Shown one piece after another: positions 24,477 through 33,260 of a stretch of DNA of 64,000 nt. A program made the position numbers and the translations under genes. Each line of letters begins with the position of its first letter. Position 1 is the first letter of the stretch. Source of the DNA: Variovorax sp. TBS-050B (GTDB taxonomy: Bacteria; Pseudomonadota; Gammaproteobacteria; Burkholderiales; Burkholderiaceae_C); assembly GCF_029893635.1 (NCBI RefSeq), contig NZ_JARXYR010000002.1, positions 4,563,001-4,627,000 of the forward strand, read 5' to 3'. The notes beneath the pieces are model-generated. The model was not told the DNA's origin. It did no database searches and saw only the letters and a program-made list of their open reading frames with translations.

Positions 24477-24791
24477 TCAACCGCTGCGCCGCTCCGCATT
24501 GCGCTTGCGCGTGGCGGCCGCCTTCTTCGCCGATGCGGAGCGTGCCGCGGCCGGTCGCGACGCGGCGGCTGCCGCGCCCTTGTGACCGCCCTTGCGCGAG
24601 GACGCATGGTTCTCGGCCTTGCCGCGGCCGCTGCCGCTCTTCTTGCCGCCGCCGGTCTCCGCGTTCACCGTGGCCCAGGCGCGGCGCTCGGCCTCGCCCT
24701 TGGCCACGCCGCGGTGTTCGTAGCCTTCCTCGATGTGCTCGGCCTTGCGTTTCTGCTTGTCCGTGTAGGACGACTTGTCGCCTCTTGGCAT
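24477..24791 (-). CDS. small basic protein annotated in relatives as plasmid stabilization protein
   Basis: 104 residues, strongly basic. The conserved N-terminal half is MPRGDKSSYTDKQKRKAEHI, EEGYEHRGVAKGEAERRAW and ATVNAETGGGKKSGSGRGK. The C-terminal half is Lys/Ala/Ser/Arg-rich (AAAAASRPAAARSASAKKAA), like histone H1-type tails. The N-terminal helix is shared with small proteins annotated as plasmid stabilization protein, but no partitioning function is documented in the sequence. It may be a nucleic-acid-binding stress protein. It is convergent with the glycan cluster and divergent from the ThDP-enzyme gene. Confidence 0.72.
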   Translation of the reverse strand: MPRGDKSSYTDKQKRKAEHIEEGYEHRGVAKGEAERRAWATVNAETGGGKKSGSGRGKAENHASSRKGGHKGAAAAASRPAAARSASAKKAAATRKRNAERRSG

Positions 24792-24994
24792 GTGGCTCTC
24801 CTGGAGAGTGAAGAACTCTTCATCCTGCGCCGGGCATGTGCGCCGCGGGTCGGAAGACCCTGCCCCTGTGCGTGGGAGCAGTCTGGCGGCGGCCATGTGG
24901 GACTGCACCGACGGCCCCTGGGGCCCATTGCACGACAGCCGGCGCCGCGCAGGGCCCCGAGCATGGTCGGCTGCCAGCACAAGGAGCGCCAGCA

Positions 24995-26788
24995 ATGATG
25001 ATGAAGAAGACGACGACGGTCAGCGATTTCGTGGTCCAGCGGCTGCACGACTGGGGCGTGCGGCGCGTCTACGGCTACCCCGGCGACGGCATCAACGGCC
25101 TGATGGGCGCGCTCGACCGGGCCGACGGCGCGATCGAGTTCGTGCAGAGCCGGCACGAGGAACTCGCCGCCTTCATGGCCTGCGCGCACGCCAAGTTCTC
25201 TGGCGAGGTGGGCGTCTGCCTCGCCACCTCGGGGCCGGGTGCGATCCACCTGCTCAACGGCCTCTACGACGCCAAGCTCGACCACCAGCCGGTGGTGGCC
25301 CTGGTGGGCCAGCAGAAGCGCAGCGCGCTCGGCGGCGACTACCAGCAGGAAGTGGACCTGGTCTCGCTGTTCAAGGACGTGGCGCACGAGTTCGTGCAGA
25401 TGGCCACGAGCGCCGAGCAGGTGCGCCACCTCATCGACCGCGCGATGCGCATCGCGCGCGACCGGCGGGCCGTGACCTGCGTGATCTTCCCCAACGACGT
25501 GCAGGACCTGCCGGCGGTGCCGGTGCCGCCGCGCGAACACGGCACGGTGCACAGCGGCATCGGCAGCACCGCCTGCGCGCAGGTGCCGGGGCCGGTGGCG
25601 CTCGGTCGCGCGGCCGAGATCCTCAACGCGGGCCGCAAGGTCGCGATCCTCGCGGGCGCGGGCGCGCTGCATGCGACCGACGAGCTGATCCACGTGGCCG
25701 AGCACCTCGGCGCCGGCGTCGCGAAGGCGCTGCTCGGCAAGGCCGCGGTGCCCGACGCGCTGCCCTTCGTCACCGGCGCGATCGGCGTGCTCGGCACCCG
25801 GCCCAGCTCGCGCATGATGGAGGAATGCGACACCCTGCTGATGGTGGGCTCGTCGTTCCCGTATGCCGAGTTCCTGCCGCCCGAGGGCCAGGCGCGCTGC
25901 GTGCAGATCGACACCGATCCGCGCGCCATCGGCCTGCGTTATCCCACCGAGCTGGGCCTCGTCGGCGACAGCCGCGCCACGCTCGCCGCCCTGCTGCCGC
26001 TGCTCGATCGCAAGGAGCACGGCGCCTGGCGGCGCGGCATCGAGGCCGACGTGGAGAAATGGTGGCGCGTGCTCGAGGCGCGCGCGCATGTCGCGGCCTC
26101 GCCGCTCAACCCGCAGCGCGTGTTCTGGGAGCTCTCTTCGCGCCTGCCCGACGAATGCGTGCTGACCTGCGACAGCGGCACCGCGGCCAACTGGTATGCG
26201 CGCGACGTCAAGCTGCGCCGCGGCATGAAGGCCAGCCTCTCGGGCGGCCTCGCGACCATGGGGCCGGCGCTGCCGTATGCGATCGCGGCCAAGATGGTGC
26301 ACCCCGACCGGCCGGTGGTCGCGATGCTCGGTGACGGCGCGATGCAGATGAACGGCATCAACGCGCTCATCACGCTCGCGCGCGTCTGGCGCGACTGGTC
26401 CGATCCACGCCTCGCGATCATGGTGCTGAACAACCGCGACCTGAACCTCGTGACCTGGGAGCAGCGCGTGCTCGGCGGCGATCCGAAGTTCGAGGCCTCG
26501 CAGGTCCTGCCCGACTTTCCGTATGCGCGCTTCGCCGAGATGCTCGGCCTTTCGGCCCTCCGCGTCGACACGCCCGAGGCCGTGGGCCCCGCCTGGGACG
26601 CCGCCTTCTCGGCCGACCGCCCGATGCTGCTCGAAATGGTGACCGATGCGGCCGTGCCGCCGCTGCCGCCCGACGTGTCGCTGGCGCAGGCCCGGGCCTA
26701 CCTCGCGGCACTGTGGCAGGGCGATCCGGAAGCGATGCGCACCATCAAGGCCGCCGCGCGCGAGTACTGGGCCAGCGTCACGGCCTGA
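24995..26788 (+). CDS. thiamine diphosphate-requiring enzyme (pyruvate oxidase / acetolactate synthase-like)
   Basis: 597 residues in the three-domain ThDP layout. The N-terminal PYR domain has VYGYPGDGINGL (~residue 31) and the catalytic Glu in SRHEELAAFMA (~residue 55), then GVCLATSGPGAIHLLNGL. The central domain has KVAILAGAGAL and the GS-FPYAEFLP segment. The C-terminal PP domain carries the Mg/ThDP motif MLGDGAMQMNG followed by LNNRDLN (~residues 450-483). It fits the PoxB / ThDP-requiring protein subgroup; whether it is an oxidase or carboligase is open. The AAGGAG site at 24981-24986 supports the ATG at 24995. Confidence 0.85.
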   Translation: MMMKKTTTVSDFVVQRLHDWGVRRVYGYPGDGINGLMGALDRADGAIEFVQSRHEELAAFMACAHAKFSGEVGVCLATSGPGAIHLLNGLYDAKLDHQPVVALVGQQKRSALGGDYQQEVDLVSLFKDVAHEFVQMATSAEQVRHLIDRAMRIARDRRAVTCVIFPNDVQDLPAVPVPPREHGTVHSGIGSTACAQVPGPVALGRAAEILNAGRKVAILAGAGALHATDELIHVAEHLGAGVAKALLGKAAVPDALPFVTGAIGVLGTRPSSRMMEECDTLLMVGSSFPYAEFLPPEGQARCVQIDTDPRAIGLRYPTELGLVGDSRATLAALLPLLDRKEHGAWRRGIEADVEKWWRVLEARAHVAASPLNPQRVFWELSSRLPDECVLTCDSGTAANWYARDVKLRRGMKASLSGGLATMGPALPYAIAAKMVHPDRPVVAMLGDGAMQMNGINALITLARVWRDWSDPRLAIMVLNNRDLNLVTWEQRVLGGDPKFEASQVLPDFPYARFAEMLGLSALRVDTPEAVGPAWDAAFSADRPMLLEMVTDAAVPPLPPDVSLAQARAYLAALWQGDPEAMRTIKAAAREYWASVTA

Positions 26789-26806
26789 GGCGCGGCGCCC
26801 GCGCGC

Positions 26807-27247
26807 TCACGGCCGCGGGCGAACGCCTTCCTGGCGGGCGCGGCCGGCCTCGGCGTCCACGCGCGCGAGGCAGGCGGCGCGCTCGTCGCCGGCATGTGCC
26901 TGGCACTTCTCGTGCGCGATCTCCTGGTCCACGCGCGCCTTCGTCTCGGCAAGGCGGCGCTCGCTGGCCTCGCCGGGGCTGCGCTGCTGTTCGAGTTCGG
27001 CCAGCGCGATCTTCTCGCGGCCCTCGGCCTCCTTCTGGCAGACCGCGCGCGCGCCGGCGGCCTGCGCCTCGCAGCGTTCGAGCGCGGCCTTCAACTGGGC
27101 GGCGATGCGCTGGCGCGCGATGGCGGGGTCCATGGTGGCCGCGTCGATCTCGGCCGGGCGCGGGGCGGCATCCTGCTGCGCCATCGCAGGCATCGCCGTG
27201 CACGCGACCACGGCGAGAGAAAGCAGTACCTGAAAAAGCTTGGTCAT
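26807..27247 (-). CDS. secreted helical protein with two C-x10-C units (paralogue of the gene at 27504)
   Basis: 146 residues, with signal peptide MTKLFQVLLSLAVVACTAMP cleaved after AMA. The mature region is Ala/Glu/Arg-rich, helical, and carries two Cys pairs with identical spacing: RCEAQAAGARAVC and KCQAHAGDERAAC, each C-x10-C, predicted to form disulfide-stapled helical hairpins. It shares the central KEAEGREKIALAELEQQ segment with its divergent neighbour. No family function is known. It is periplasmic. Confidence 0.68.
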   Translation of the reverse strand: MTKLFQVLLSLAVVACTAMPAMAQQDAAPRPAEIDAATMDPAIARQRIAAQLKAALERCEAQAAGARAVCQKEAEGREKIALAELEQQRSPGEASERRLAETKARVDQEIAHEKCQAHAGDERAACLARVDAEAGRARQEGVRPRP

Positions 27248-27315
27248 GGCGATCTCCTGTGCGGCCGCCGCTGCCGGCGTCCGCTGCCGCCAGTGTGCGC
27301 GCCGCCCCCCCGCGC

Positions 27316-27420
27316 CCGGTAGGACGTGCGCGCGAGCCGGCCGGGGGCGGCACCGACGCGGCGGCATGCCGAAAGTGCGTCAGCATGTGCTTACGGCCGG
27401 TTCGCGAGGCGTCCTACCGG
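27316..27420. repeat. 11-bp inverted repeat in the divergent intergenic region
   Basis: CCGGTAGGACG at 27316-27326 is the perfect reverse complement of CGTCCTACCGG at 27410-27420, with 83 bases between. The repeat lies between the two divergent secreted paralogues (27247 and 27504). It could be paired binding sites of one regulator controlling both promoters, or shared promoter elements facing each way. The remaining bases of the gap show nothing recognisable. Confidence 0.5.
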
Positions 27421-27503
27421 TGCGCCGCGGGCCGCTTCTATATTGGCTTTCGACGACGGACCCTCGCTTCAAGAACAAACCCACCGGCGTCAAGGAGATC
27501 ACC

Positions 27504-27935
27504 ATGAAGAAACTGCTAATGATGTGCACTGCAGCATCCTGCCTCGCCATGGTCCAGGTGCATGCGCAAGTGAATACCACCCCGTCGGCGGCCACCGATC
27601 CGGCCATGGCCGAGTACAAGGCCGCGCGCGACAAGATCTCGGCCGACTTCAAGGCGGCCAAGGAAAAATGCGACGCGCTGAAGGACAACGCCAAGGACGT
27701 CTGCATGGAAGAGGCCAAGGGCAAGGAAAAGGTGGCCAAGGCCGAGCTCGAACAGAAGCAGAAGCCCAGCGACGCCAATGCGCGCAAGCTCGCGGAGGCC
27801 AAGGTCGAGGCCGCCTACGAGGTCGCCAAGGAGAAATGCGACGACCAGAAGGGCGACGCCAAGGACGCCTGCGTGAAGGAAGCCAAGGCCGAGCAGGCCA
27901 AGGGCAAGGCCGACATCAAGGCCATGAAGAAGTAA
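27504..27935 (+). CDS. secreted Lys/Ala-rich helical protein with two C-x10-C units
   Basis: 143 residues, with signal peptide MKKLLMMCTAASCLAMVQVH cleaved near AQ. The mature protein is very rich in Lys, Ala, Asp and Glu, with two repeats each built on a Cys pair at identical spacing: KCDALKDNAKDVC and KCDDQKGDAKDAC. KVAKAELEQKQKP separates them. It has AAGGAG-type ribosome site CAAGGAG before the ATG. It is homologous to the divergent gene at 26807; both probably localise to the periplasm. Function unknown; hydrophilicity and composition suggest a stress or desiccation protein, an inference only. Confidence 0.72.
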   Translation: MKKLLMMCTAASCLAMVQVHAQVNTTPSAATDPAMAEYKAARDKISADFKAAKEKCDALKDNAKDVCMEEAKGKEKVAKAELEQKQKPSDANARKLAEAKVEAAYEVAKEKCDDQKGDAKDACVKEAKAEQAKGKADIKAMKK

Positions 27936-27969
27936 GGCCGCATGCCGACGCCGGCTTCCGGACCCTGAA

Positions 27970-28236
27970 ATGGTGACGCACTTGCAGACGCTCGCCATTC
28001 CGGACGCCCTGCGCGCGCAGCTCGCCGCGGAGAACCTGCTGGCCATCAACTCGCATGGCCAGGAGGTGCTCCACGGCCTCGACTTCGCGGAATCGCAACT
28101 GCTCGTCGAATGCACGGAGGCCTCGCCCGACGATGCCGCGCGGCGCGAGCGCTGCGCCGAGCTCGTCGTCAAGCACGAACGTGCGCGGCTGCGGATCGCC
28201 ACCGTCGACGACGAGCGGACGGCGTCCAAGTTCTGA
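27970..28236 (+). CDS. small hypothetical protein
   Basis: 88 residues, mostly helical and acidic (MVTHLQTLAIPDALRAQLAA, QEVLHGLDFAESQLLVECTE). No signal peptide, membrane helix or metal motif. It starts 34 bases after the Cys-patterned protein and may share its transcript. Family not recognised. It ends 32 bases before the convergent cytochrome gene, with a small GC-rich hairpin (GCCGC/GCGGC) in the gap. Confidence 0.55.
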   Translation: MVTHLQTLAIPDALRAQLAAENLLAINSHGQEVLHGLDFAESQLLVECTEASPDDAARRERCAELVVKHERARLRIATVDDERTASKF

Positions 28237-28268
28237 ACGGCCGCTCCCCGCGGCTCCTCCCCGAACCG

Positions 28269-29141
28269 TCAGCGCAGCGTGCCCAGGTAGGCCGCGATGT
28301 CGCGCGCGTCCTTCTCGCTCACGCCCATCTCGGGCATCGCCGAATGGGGATCGACCTCGTGCGTGTGGCGCAGCCAGCGCACCATGTTCTCGGGCGTGTT
28401 GGGCAGCTTGCCGGCGATCAGCAGGCGCTCGGCGATGCCCGCGAGCGGCGGCCCGACGTGCGGCGACGAACTCGTGATGCCCGGGATGGTGTGGCAGGCG
28501 CTGCAGGCGTACTGGTGCAGCGCCTGCGCGCCGCGCCGCACGTCGCCCGCGCCGGCCGGCGCCGCATCGGGCACCGCGCCGCAGGCGGGAGGCGCCGCGC
28601 CCTGCGCGCCCGTGGGCGCGACGCGCACCGCCTCGGCGTACTGCTGCGGCGAGAGGTCGGGCAGGCGGCCGAGGAAGGCCACCACCGACCAGAGCTCCTC
28701 TTCCGACAGGCGGTGCTCCCAGGCCGGCATGCCGCTCATCTTGATGCCGTGCTTGGTGAGCCAGTACAGTTCGCGCGGCTTCCAGTGCTGGCGCGCGTCG
28801 ACCAGCGGACCGGGCAGCGGCTGCATGCTCTTGCCGATGTCGTTCTGCGCCACGCCCGGCGCACCGTGGCACTGCACGCACTTGTCGCGAAAGCAGGCGG
28901 CGCCGCGCACCAGCAGGCGCTCGTCGTCGAGCGGCGGCGGTTCGATGCGGCGTGCGCGCAGCCGCACCGACTGGTGCATCGCGGTCTCGAGCAGCGAGTA
29001 CACCGGCTGCGTGTGCTGCGAGGTCGCGGAGACGTCGTAGAGCCCGCCGTACACCACCAGCGCGCCCGCCGCCGCGCCGGCGAGGCCCAGCGCGGCCACG
29101 GTGAGGAGAACGGTCTTCGGTGCACGCATCGATCGCGGCAT
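28269..29141 (-). CDS. diheme cytochrome c, membrane-anchored
   Basis: 290 residues. The N-terminal helix (VLLTVAALGLAGAAAGALVVY, residues ~10-30) anchors it to the membrane, and two c-type haem domains follow. The first has CVQCHGAPG (~residue 90) and KMSGMPAWEHRL as Met ligand. The second has CSACHTIPG (~residue 222) and SAMPEMGVSEKDARDIAAYL. The C-terminal half is like the electron-input cytochrome c domains beside caa3 oxidases. It is divergent from the oxidase operon and probably delivers electrons to it. The ATG at 29141 is used; 29129 is a second in-frame ATG. Confidence 0.85.
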   Translation of the reverse strand: MPRSMRAPKTVLLTVAALGLAGAAAGALVVYGGLYDVSATSQHTQPVYSLLETAMHQSVRLRARRIEPPPLDDERLLVRGAACFRDKCVQCHGAPGVAQNDIGKSMQPLPGPLVDARQHWKPRELYWLTKHGIKMSGMPAWEHRLSEEELWSVVAFLGRLPDLSPQQYAEAVRVAPTGAQGAAPPACGAVPDAAPAGAGDVRRGAQALHQYACSACHTIPGITSSSPHVGPPLAGIAERLLIAGKLPNTPENMVRWLRHTHEVDPHSAMPEMGVSEKDARDIAAYLGTLR

Positions 29142-29205
29142 TGTCCGACGCGCGCCGGCGCCGCCGTGTCGGCGCAGGCCGCGTTCCCGTCTGCAGAATC
29201 GCGGC

Positions 29206-29634
29206 ATGGTGGCCGCCCCTTCCCGACGCGCTGTCCGCGCCAGCGCCCTGCCGATGCTGGCGCTGCTGGCCTGCGGCTGCGCGCCGGCCGACGAAGGCGC
29301 GCCCCCCACGCCGCCCGCCGCCGGGCGGCCCCCACAGCAGCAGCAGCAACACAAGCCGCAGATCGAGCGCGGCCGCTCGCTGCTCGCGCAGTACCAGTGC
29401 GGCAGCTGCCATGCCATTCCCGAGGTGCCGGCCGCGCGCGGCCGCACCGGCCCCACGCTGGCCGCGTTCGGCCGCCGCAGCTACATCGCGGGCCAGGTGC
29501 CGAACCGGCCGGAGCAGCTCGCGCGCTGGATCGTCGCGCCGGCCGAACTGGTGCCCGGCACCACGATGCCCGCCATGGGCGTGTCGCCGGCCGACGCGCG
29601 CGACATGGCGGCCTACCTGCTCAGCCTCGAATGA
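29206..29634 (+). CDS. monohaem cytochrome c lipoprotein
   Basis: 142 residues. Signal/lipobox region LPMLALLACGCAPADE, then a Pro/Gln linker with a run of five Gln, then one cytochrome c domain with CGSCHAIPE (~residue 65) and distal Met in TTMPAMGVSPADARDMAAYL. Its stop overlaps the coxB start (ATGA), so it is part of the oxidase operon. It is likely a periplasmic electron donor to subunit II. The domain's C-terminal text closely resembles the divergent diheme protein's second domain. Confidence 0.85.
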   Translation: MVAAPSRRAVRASALPMLALLACGCAPADEGAPPTPPAAGRPPQQQQQHKPQIERGRSLLAQYQCGSCHAIPEVPAARGRTGPTLAAFGRRSYIAGQVPNRPEQLARWIVAPAELVPGTTMPAMGVSPADARDMAAYLLSLE

Positions 29635-30593
29635 GCACGATCCACGCCGCGGGCGAGGCGCCCTCCCAGTCCGCGCTGCGGGCCGCGGGCCCGGTCGCGG
29701 ACTCGCTGCTGCAGGTGAGCGTGGTGCTCGCGGTCGGCGGCACGCTGATCTTCGCGGGCGTCATGCTGCTGCTCGTGCTCGCCATCCGCCGCCGCGCCGG
29801 CGGCAGGGTCGATGCACGCTGGTGGATCGTGGGCGGCGGGCTGGTGTTTCCGACCGCCGTGCTCACCGCCCTCTTCGCCTGGAGCGAATGGCACCGCCCG
29901 CCGTGGCGGCCGGTGCCGCCGTCCGATGCGCTGATCGTCGGCGTCACGGGCCGCATGTGGTGGTGGGAGGTGCGCTACCGTGACCCCGCGACCGGCGCCG
30001 AGGTGGTCACCGCGAACGAGATCCGCATCCCGGTCGGCCGGCCGGTGTACTTCGGCCTCGGCAGCGCCGACGTGATCCACAGCTTCTGGGTGCCGTCGCT
30101 CGGCGGCAAGATGGACATGCTGCCGGGCCGCGTGCAGCACCTGCTGCTGCAGGCCGACCGGCCCGGCGTGTGGCGCGGCCAGTGCGCCGAGTACTGCGGC
30201 GAGCAGCATGCGCGCATGGCGCTGCACGTGGTGGCGGAGCCGCCCGCCGCCTTCGACGCCTGGCTCGCGGCGCAGGCGCGGCCGGCCGTGGCACCGGCCG
30301 CGCCGTCGGCTGCGGTCGCGCGCGGGCGCGAGGCCTTTCTCGCGCACCGCTGCAATGCCTGCCACACCGTGCGCGGCGTGAGCGAACAGAGCCGGCTCGG
30401 CCCCGACCTCACGCACGTGGGCAGCCGGCTGCACCTGGGCGCCGGCACGGTCGCGAACGAACCTGGCGAACTCGCGCGGTGGGTCGCGCACACGCAGCAG
30501 CTCAAGCCCGGCGCGCAGATGCCCTCGTCGGGCCAGCGCATCCCGCCGGACGAACTCGACGCGATCGCCAGCTGGCTGGCCCAACCGAAATGA
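29631..30593 (+). CDS. coxB: cytochrome c oxidase subunit II with fused cytochrome c domain (caa3 type)
   Basis: 320 residues. It has two membrane helices (residues ~25-55 and ~65-85), then the CuA cupredoxin domain: GRMWWWEVRY, VIHSFWVPSLGGKMDM, and the copper ligands in QCAEYCGEQHARM (~residues 184-196). A C-terminal cytochrome c domain has CNACHTVRG (~residue 240) and GAQMPSSGQ. The II-cyt c fusion defines a caa3 oxidase. It transfers electrons from soluble cytochrome c through haem c and CuA to subunit I. Start and stop overlap with neighbours by four bases. Confidence 0.9.
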   Translation: MSTIHAAGEAPSQSALRAAGPVADSLLQVSVVLAVGGTLIFAGVMLLLVLAIRRRAGGRVDARWWIVGGGLVFPTAVLTALFAWSEWHRPPWRPVPPSDALIVGVTGRMWWWEVRYRDPATGAEVVTANEIRIPVGRPVYFGLGSADVIHSFWVPSLGGKMDMLPGRVQHLLLQADRPGVWRGQCAEYCGEQHARMALHVVAEPPAAFDAWLAAQARPAVAPAAPSAAVARGREAFLAHRCNACHTVRGVSEQSRLGPDLTHVGSRLHLGAGTVANEPGELARWVAHTQQLKPGAQMPSSGQRIPPDELDAIASWLAQPK

Positions 30594-33127
30594 CGCACGC
30601 CGCATCGGCAGACATGCCCGCTCCCTCTCCCGCACCCCGCCCGGCCGGCGAACGCGAGGCGCTCGAACGCGCCTGGGAGCCGCCGCGCGGCTGGCGGCAT
30701 CTGTCGGCGGTCAACAACACGCGCATCGGCGTCTTCTACATCGCGACCGCGATGCTCTTCTTCGTGCTGGCCGGCATCCTCGCGCTGATGATGCGCACGC
30801 AGCTGGCCGTGCCCGACAACGACCTGATCGACGCGCGCACCTACAACCAGCTCTTCACGATGCACGGCACCGTGATGATGTTCCTGTTCGCGGTGCCGAT
30901 CGTCGAAGCGGTGGCCATCTACCTGCTGCCGGGCATGCTCGGCGCGCGCGACCTGCCGTTTCCGCTGCTCTCGGCCTATGCGTTCTGGGCCTACGCCATC
31001 GGCGGCTTGGCCTTCTTCTGCACCCTCTTCTTCGGCCAGTCGCCCGATGGCGGCTGGTTCATGTACCCGCCGCTCACCGGCAAGGAGTTCTCGCCCGGGC
31101 GCGGCGCCGACTGGTGGCTGCTGGGCATCGGCTTCATCGAGATCTCGGCCATTGCGGGCGCGATCGAGCTGATCGTCGGCATCCTCTTCACGCGCGCGCC
31201 CGGCATGACGCTGATGCGCATGCCGATCTTCGCCTGGGCCATGCTCGTGAGCGCGCTGATGATCGTGATCGCCTTCCCGGCCGTGATCGCCGCGACCATG
31301 CTGCTCGAACTGGAGCGCGCCTTCGACTGGCCCTTCTTCATCCCGGCGCGCGGCGGCGATCCGCTGCTGTGGCAGCACCTGTTCTGGTTCTTCGGCCACC
31401 CCGAGGTCTACATCATCTTCCTGCCCGCCGCGGGCATGGTCTCGATGATGGCCGCCACGCTCGCGGGCACGCCGCTCGTGGGCCACCGTGCGGTGGTGCT
31501 GGCGCTGATCGGCGTGGGCGTGGTGAGCTTCGCGCTCTGGGCGCACCACATGTTCACCGCCGGGCTCGGCCAGCTCTCGCTGCTCCTGGTGTCGGCCGCC
31601 AGCTTCATCGTCGCCATCCCGAGCGGCGTGCAGGTGTTCGCCTGGATCGCGACCTTCTGGCGCGGCCGGGTCACGCTCAATGCGCCCACGCTGTTCCTGC
31701 TCGGCTTCCACTTCATCTTCGTGCTCGGCGGCCTGACGGGCGTGATGGTGGCGGTGCTGCCCTTCGACTGGCAGGCGCACGACAGCTACTTCATCGTCGC
31801 GCACCTGCACTACGTGCTGATCGGCGGCATGGTGTTCCCGGTGTTCGCGGGCTTCTACTACTGGGCGCCGCTGTTCAACGGCCATCGCCTGTCGGAACGC
31901 TGGGGCCGCTGGGTGTTCGGTCTGATGTTCGGCGGCTTCAACCTGGCCTTCTTCCCGATGCACATCGCGGGCCTGCTCGGCATGCCGCGGCGCGTCTACA
32001 CCTACGACGGCAGCCTGGGCTGGAATGCGCTCAACATGCTCTCGACCGTCGGCGCCTACGTGCTCGCGGCGGGCGTGCTGCTGTTCTTCGTGGACGCGGT
32101 GCGCACGCTGCGGCGGCCCGAGCAGGACCATGGCGACCCGTGGCGTGCCGGCACGCTCGAATGGCTGCCGCCGCGCGAGTACGGCGTGCGCAGCATCCCG
32201 CCCGTGGATTCGCGCTACCCGCTGTGGCAGCGGCCCGCGCTGCCGCAGGAGGTCGAGGCCGGGCGCTTCTGGCTGCCGGGCACGGTGTTCGGCGGACGCG
32301 AGACGCTGGTGACCAGCCTGGTCGCGGCACGGCCGATGCACCTGCTGCGCCTGCCGACCGACAGCTGGTGGCCGCTCGTGGCGGCGGCAGGCACGGCTGG
32401 GTTCTTCCTGCTGCTCACCGTGTCGCAGCCGCTGCCGGCCTTCGCCTGCGGCGTGCTCGCGGTGGCCTGCATCATGCGCTGGCTCTGGGACTCGGACCAG
32501 CCCCCGCCGGTCGCCACGGTCGACGTGGGTCATGGCGTGCAGCTGCCGGTCGGCGCGCGCGGCGCCGCCTCGCATTCCTGGTGGGCGATGGTGGTGCTGA
32601 TCGCGGTGGACATGACGATCTTCGCCTCGCTGCTGTTCACGCATGTCCACCTCGCGATGGCGGGCGACGTGTGCCCGCCGCCGGGCGCGGCGCTGCCCGA
32701 CCGGCGCTGGCCGGCGGGTGCGGGGCTGCTGCTCGCCGCGGGCTCGCTCGCGATGGTCGTCGCCATGCGCGCGCTGCGCAGCGCGCAGGCCCGCGAACAG
32801 CGCGGACTGCGGCTGCTGGTGGCGTTCGCGATGGCCTGCGTGGCCGGCTCGGCCGTGCTCGACATCGGCGGCCACCTGCAGGCCGGACTCGATCCGCGCG
32901 CGCAGGGCTGGAGCGCCTCGGTGGGCATGCTGCTGGGCTGGCAGGGCTTTCACGTCGCCGTGCTGATGCTGATGGGCGGCTACCTGCTCGTGCGCTCCTG
33001 GGCCGGGCGGCTGCAGCCCGCGGCACGCGCCACCCTCGACAACACCGCCCTCATGTGGCACTGCGTGACGGTGCAGGGCATCGTCGGCGCGCTCGCGGTG
33101 CAACTGGTGCCGCGGCTGCTGGGCTGA
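30590..33127 (+). CDS. ctaD: cytochrome c oxidase subunit I fused to subunit III (caa3 type)
   Basis: 845 residues. Residues ~1-550 are subunit I: YNQLFTMHGTVMMFLF (haem a His), the CuB/proton-channel stretch FWFFGHPEVYIIFLP, WAHHMFTAG, and DSYFIVAHLHYVLIGG (haem ligands). GHPEVY keeps the Glu and Tyr of A1-type oxidases. Residues ~590-845 add five or so helices of a subunit III-like module (SHSWWAMVVLIAVDMTIFAS, HVAVLMLMGGYLLVRSW). Such I-III fusions occur in some caa3 oxidases. No subunit IV, haem-A synthesis or CtaG gene is adjacent, so assembly factors must come from elsewhere in the genome. Start overlaps the coxB stop. Confidence 0.9.
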   Translation: MTHAASADMPAPSPAPRPAGEREALERAWEPPRGWRHLSAVNNTRIGVFYIATAMLFFVLAGILALMMRTQLAVPDNDLIDARTYNQLFTMHGTVMMFLFAVPIVEAVAIYLLPGMLGARDLPFPLLSAYAFWAYAIGGLAFFCTLFFGQSPDGGWFMYPPLTGKEFSPGRGADWWLLGIGFIEISAIAGAIELIVGILFTRAPGMTLMRMPIFAWAMLVSALMIVIAFPAVIAATMLLELERAFDWPFFIPARGGDPLLWQHLFWFFGHPEVYIIFLPAAGMVSMMAATLAGTPLVGHRAVVLALIGVGVVSFALWAHHMFTAGLGQLSLLLVSAASFIVAIPSGVQVFAWIATFWRGRVTLNAPTLFLLGFHFIFVLGGLTGVMVAVLPFDWQAHDSYFIVAHLHYVLIGGMVFPVFAGFYYWAPLFNGHRLSERWGRWVFGLMFGGFNLAFFPMHIAGLLGMPRRVYTYDGSLGWNALNMLSTVGAYVLAAGVLLFFVDAVRTLRRPEQDHGDPWRAGTLEWLPPREYGVRSIPPVDSRYPLWQRPALPQEVEAGRFWLPGTVFGGRETLVTSLVAARPMHLLRLPTDSWWPLVAAAGTAGFFLLLTVSQPLPAFACGVLAVACIMRWLWDSDQPPPVATVDVGHGVQLPVGARGAASHSWWAMVVLIAVDMTIFASLLFTHVHLAMAGDVCPPPGAALPDRRWPAGAGLLLAAGSLAMVVAMRALRSAQAREQRGLRLLVAFAMACVAGSAVLDIGGHLQAGLDPRAQGWSASVGMLLGWQGFHVAVLMLMGGYLLVRSWAGRLQPAARATLDNTALMWHCVTVQGIVGALAVQLVPRLLG

Positions 33128-33174
33128 GCGCGCCGACAGCCTCCTACAACACGACGGTCCGCCGGCCGATGGGT

Positions 33175-33188
33175 GCGGAATTTTCCGC
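33175..33188. promoter_or_regulatory. palindrome upstream of the PRC-barrel gene
   Basis: GCGGAATTTTCCGC is a perfect inverted repeat (GCGGAA / TTCCGC around TT) in the 133-base gap before the PRC-barrel gene. It could be an operator. The same gap contains CCTACAACAC at 33143-33152, repeated upstream of the gene at 53518. Confidence 0.3.
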
Positions 33189-33260
33189 GCACAGAGTGGT
33201 CATCCTGGGCACTGAAATCGACGCCGGCGTTCCCCAGAGATGCCGGTGGGAGACACATCC

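Noticed and set aside
24477..24791. Plasmid origin or plasmid-borne segment suggested by the name plasmid stabilization protein
   Set aside because: No replication, partition or mobility genes are visible; the name is inherited annotation and the surroundings are chromosomal in style.
29975..33103. Long minus-strand open frame opposite the oxidase genes
   Set aside because: The protein is His/Arg/Glu-rich low complexity, typical of antisense frames. The plus strand carries clear CuA, haem and subunit I motifs.
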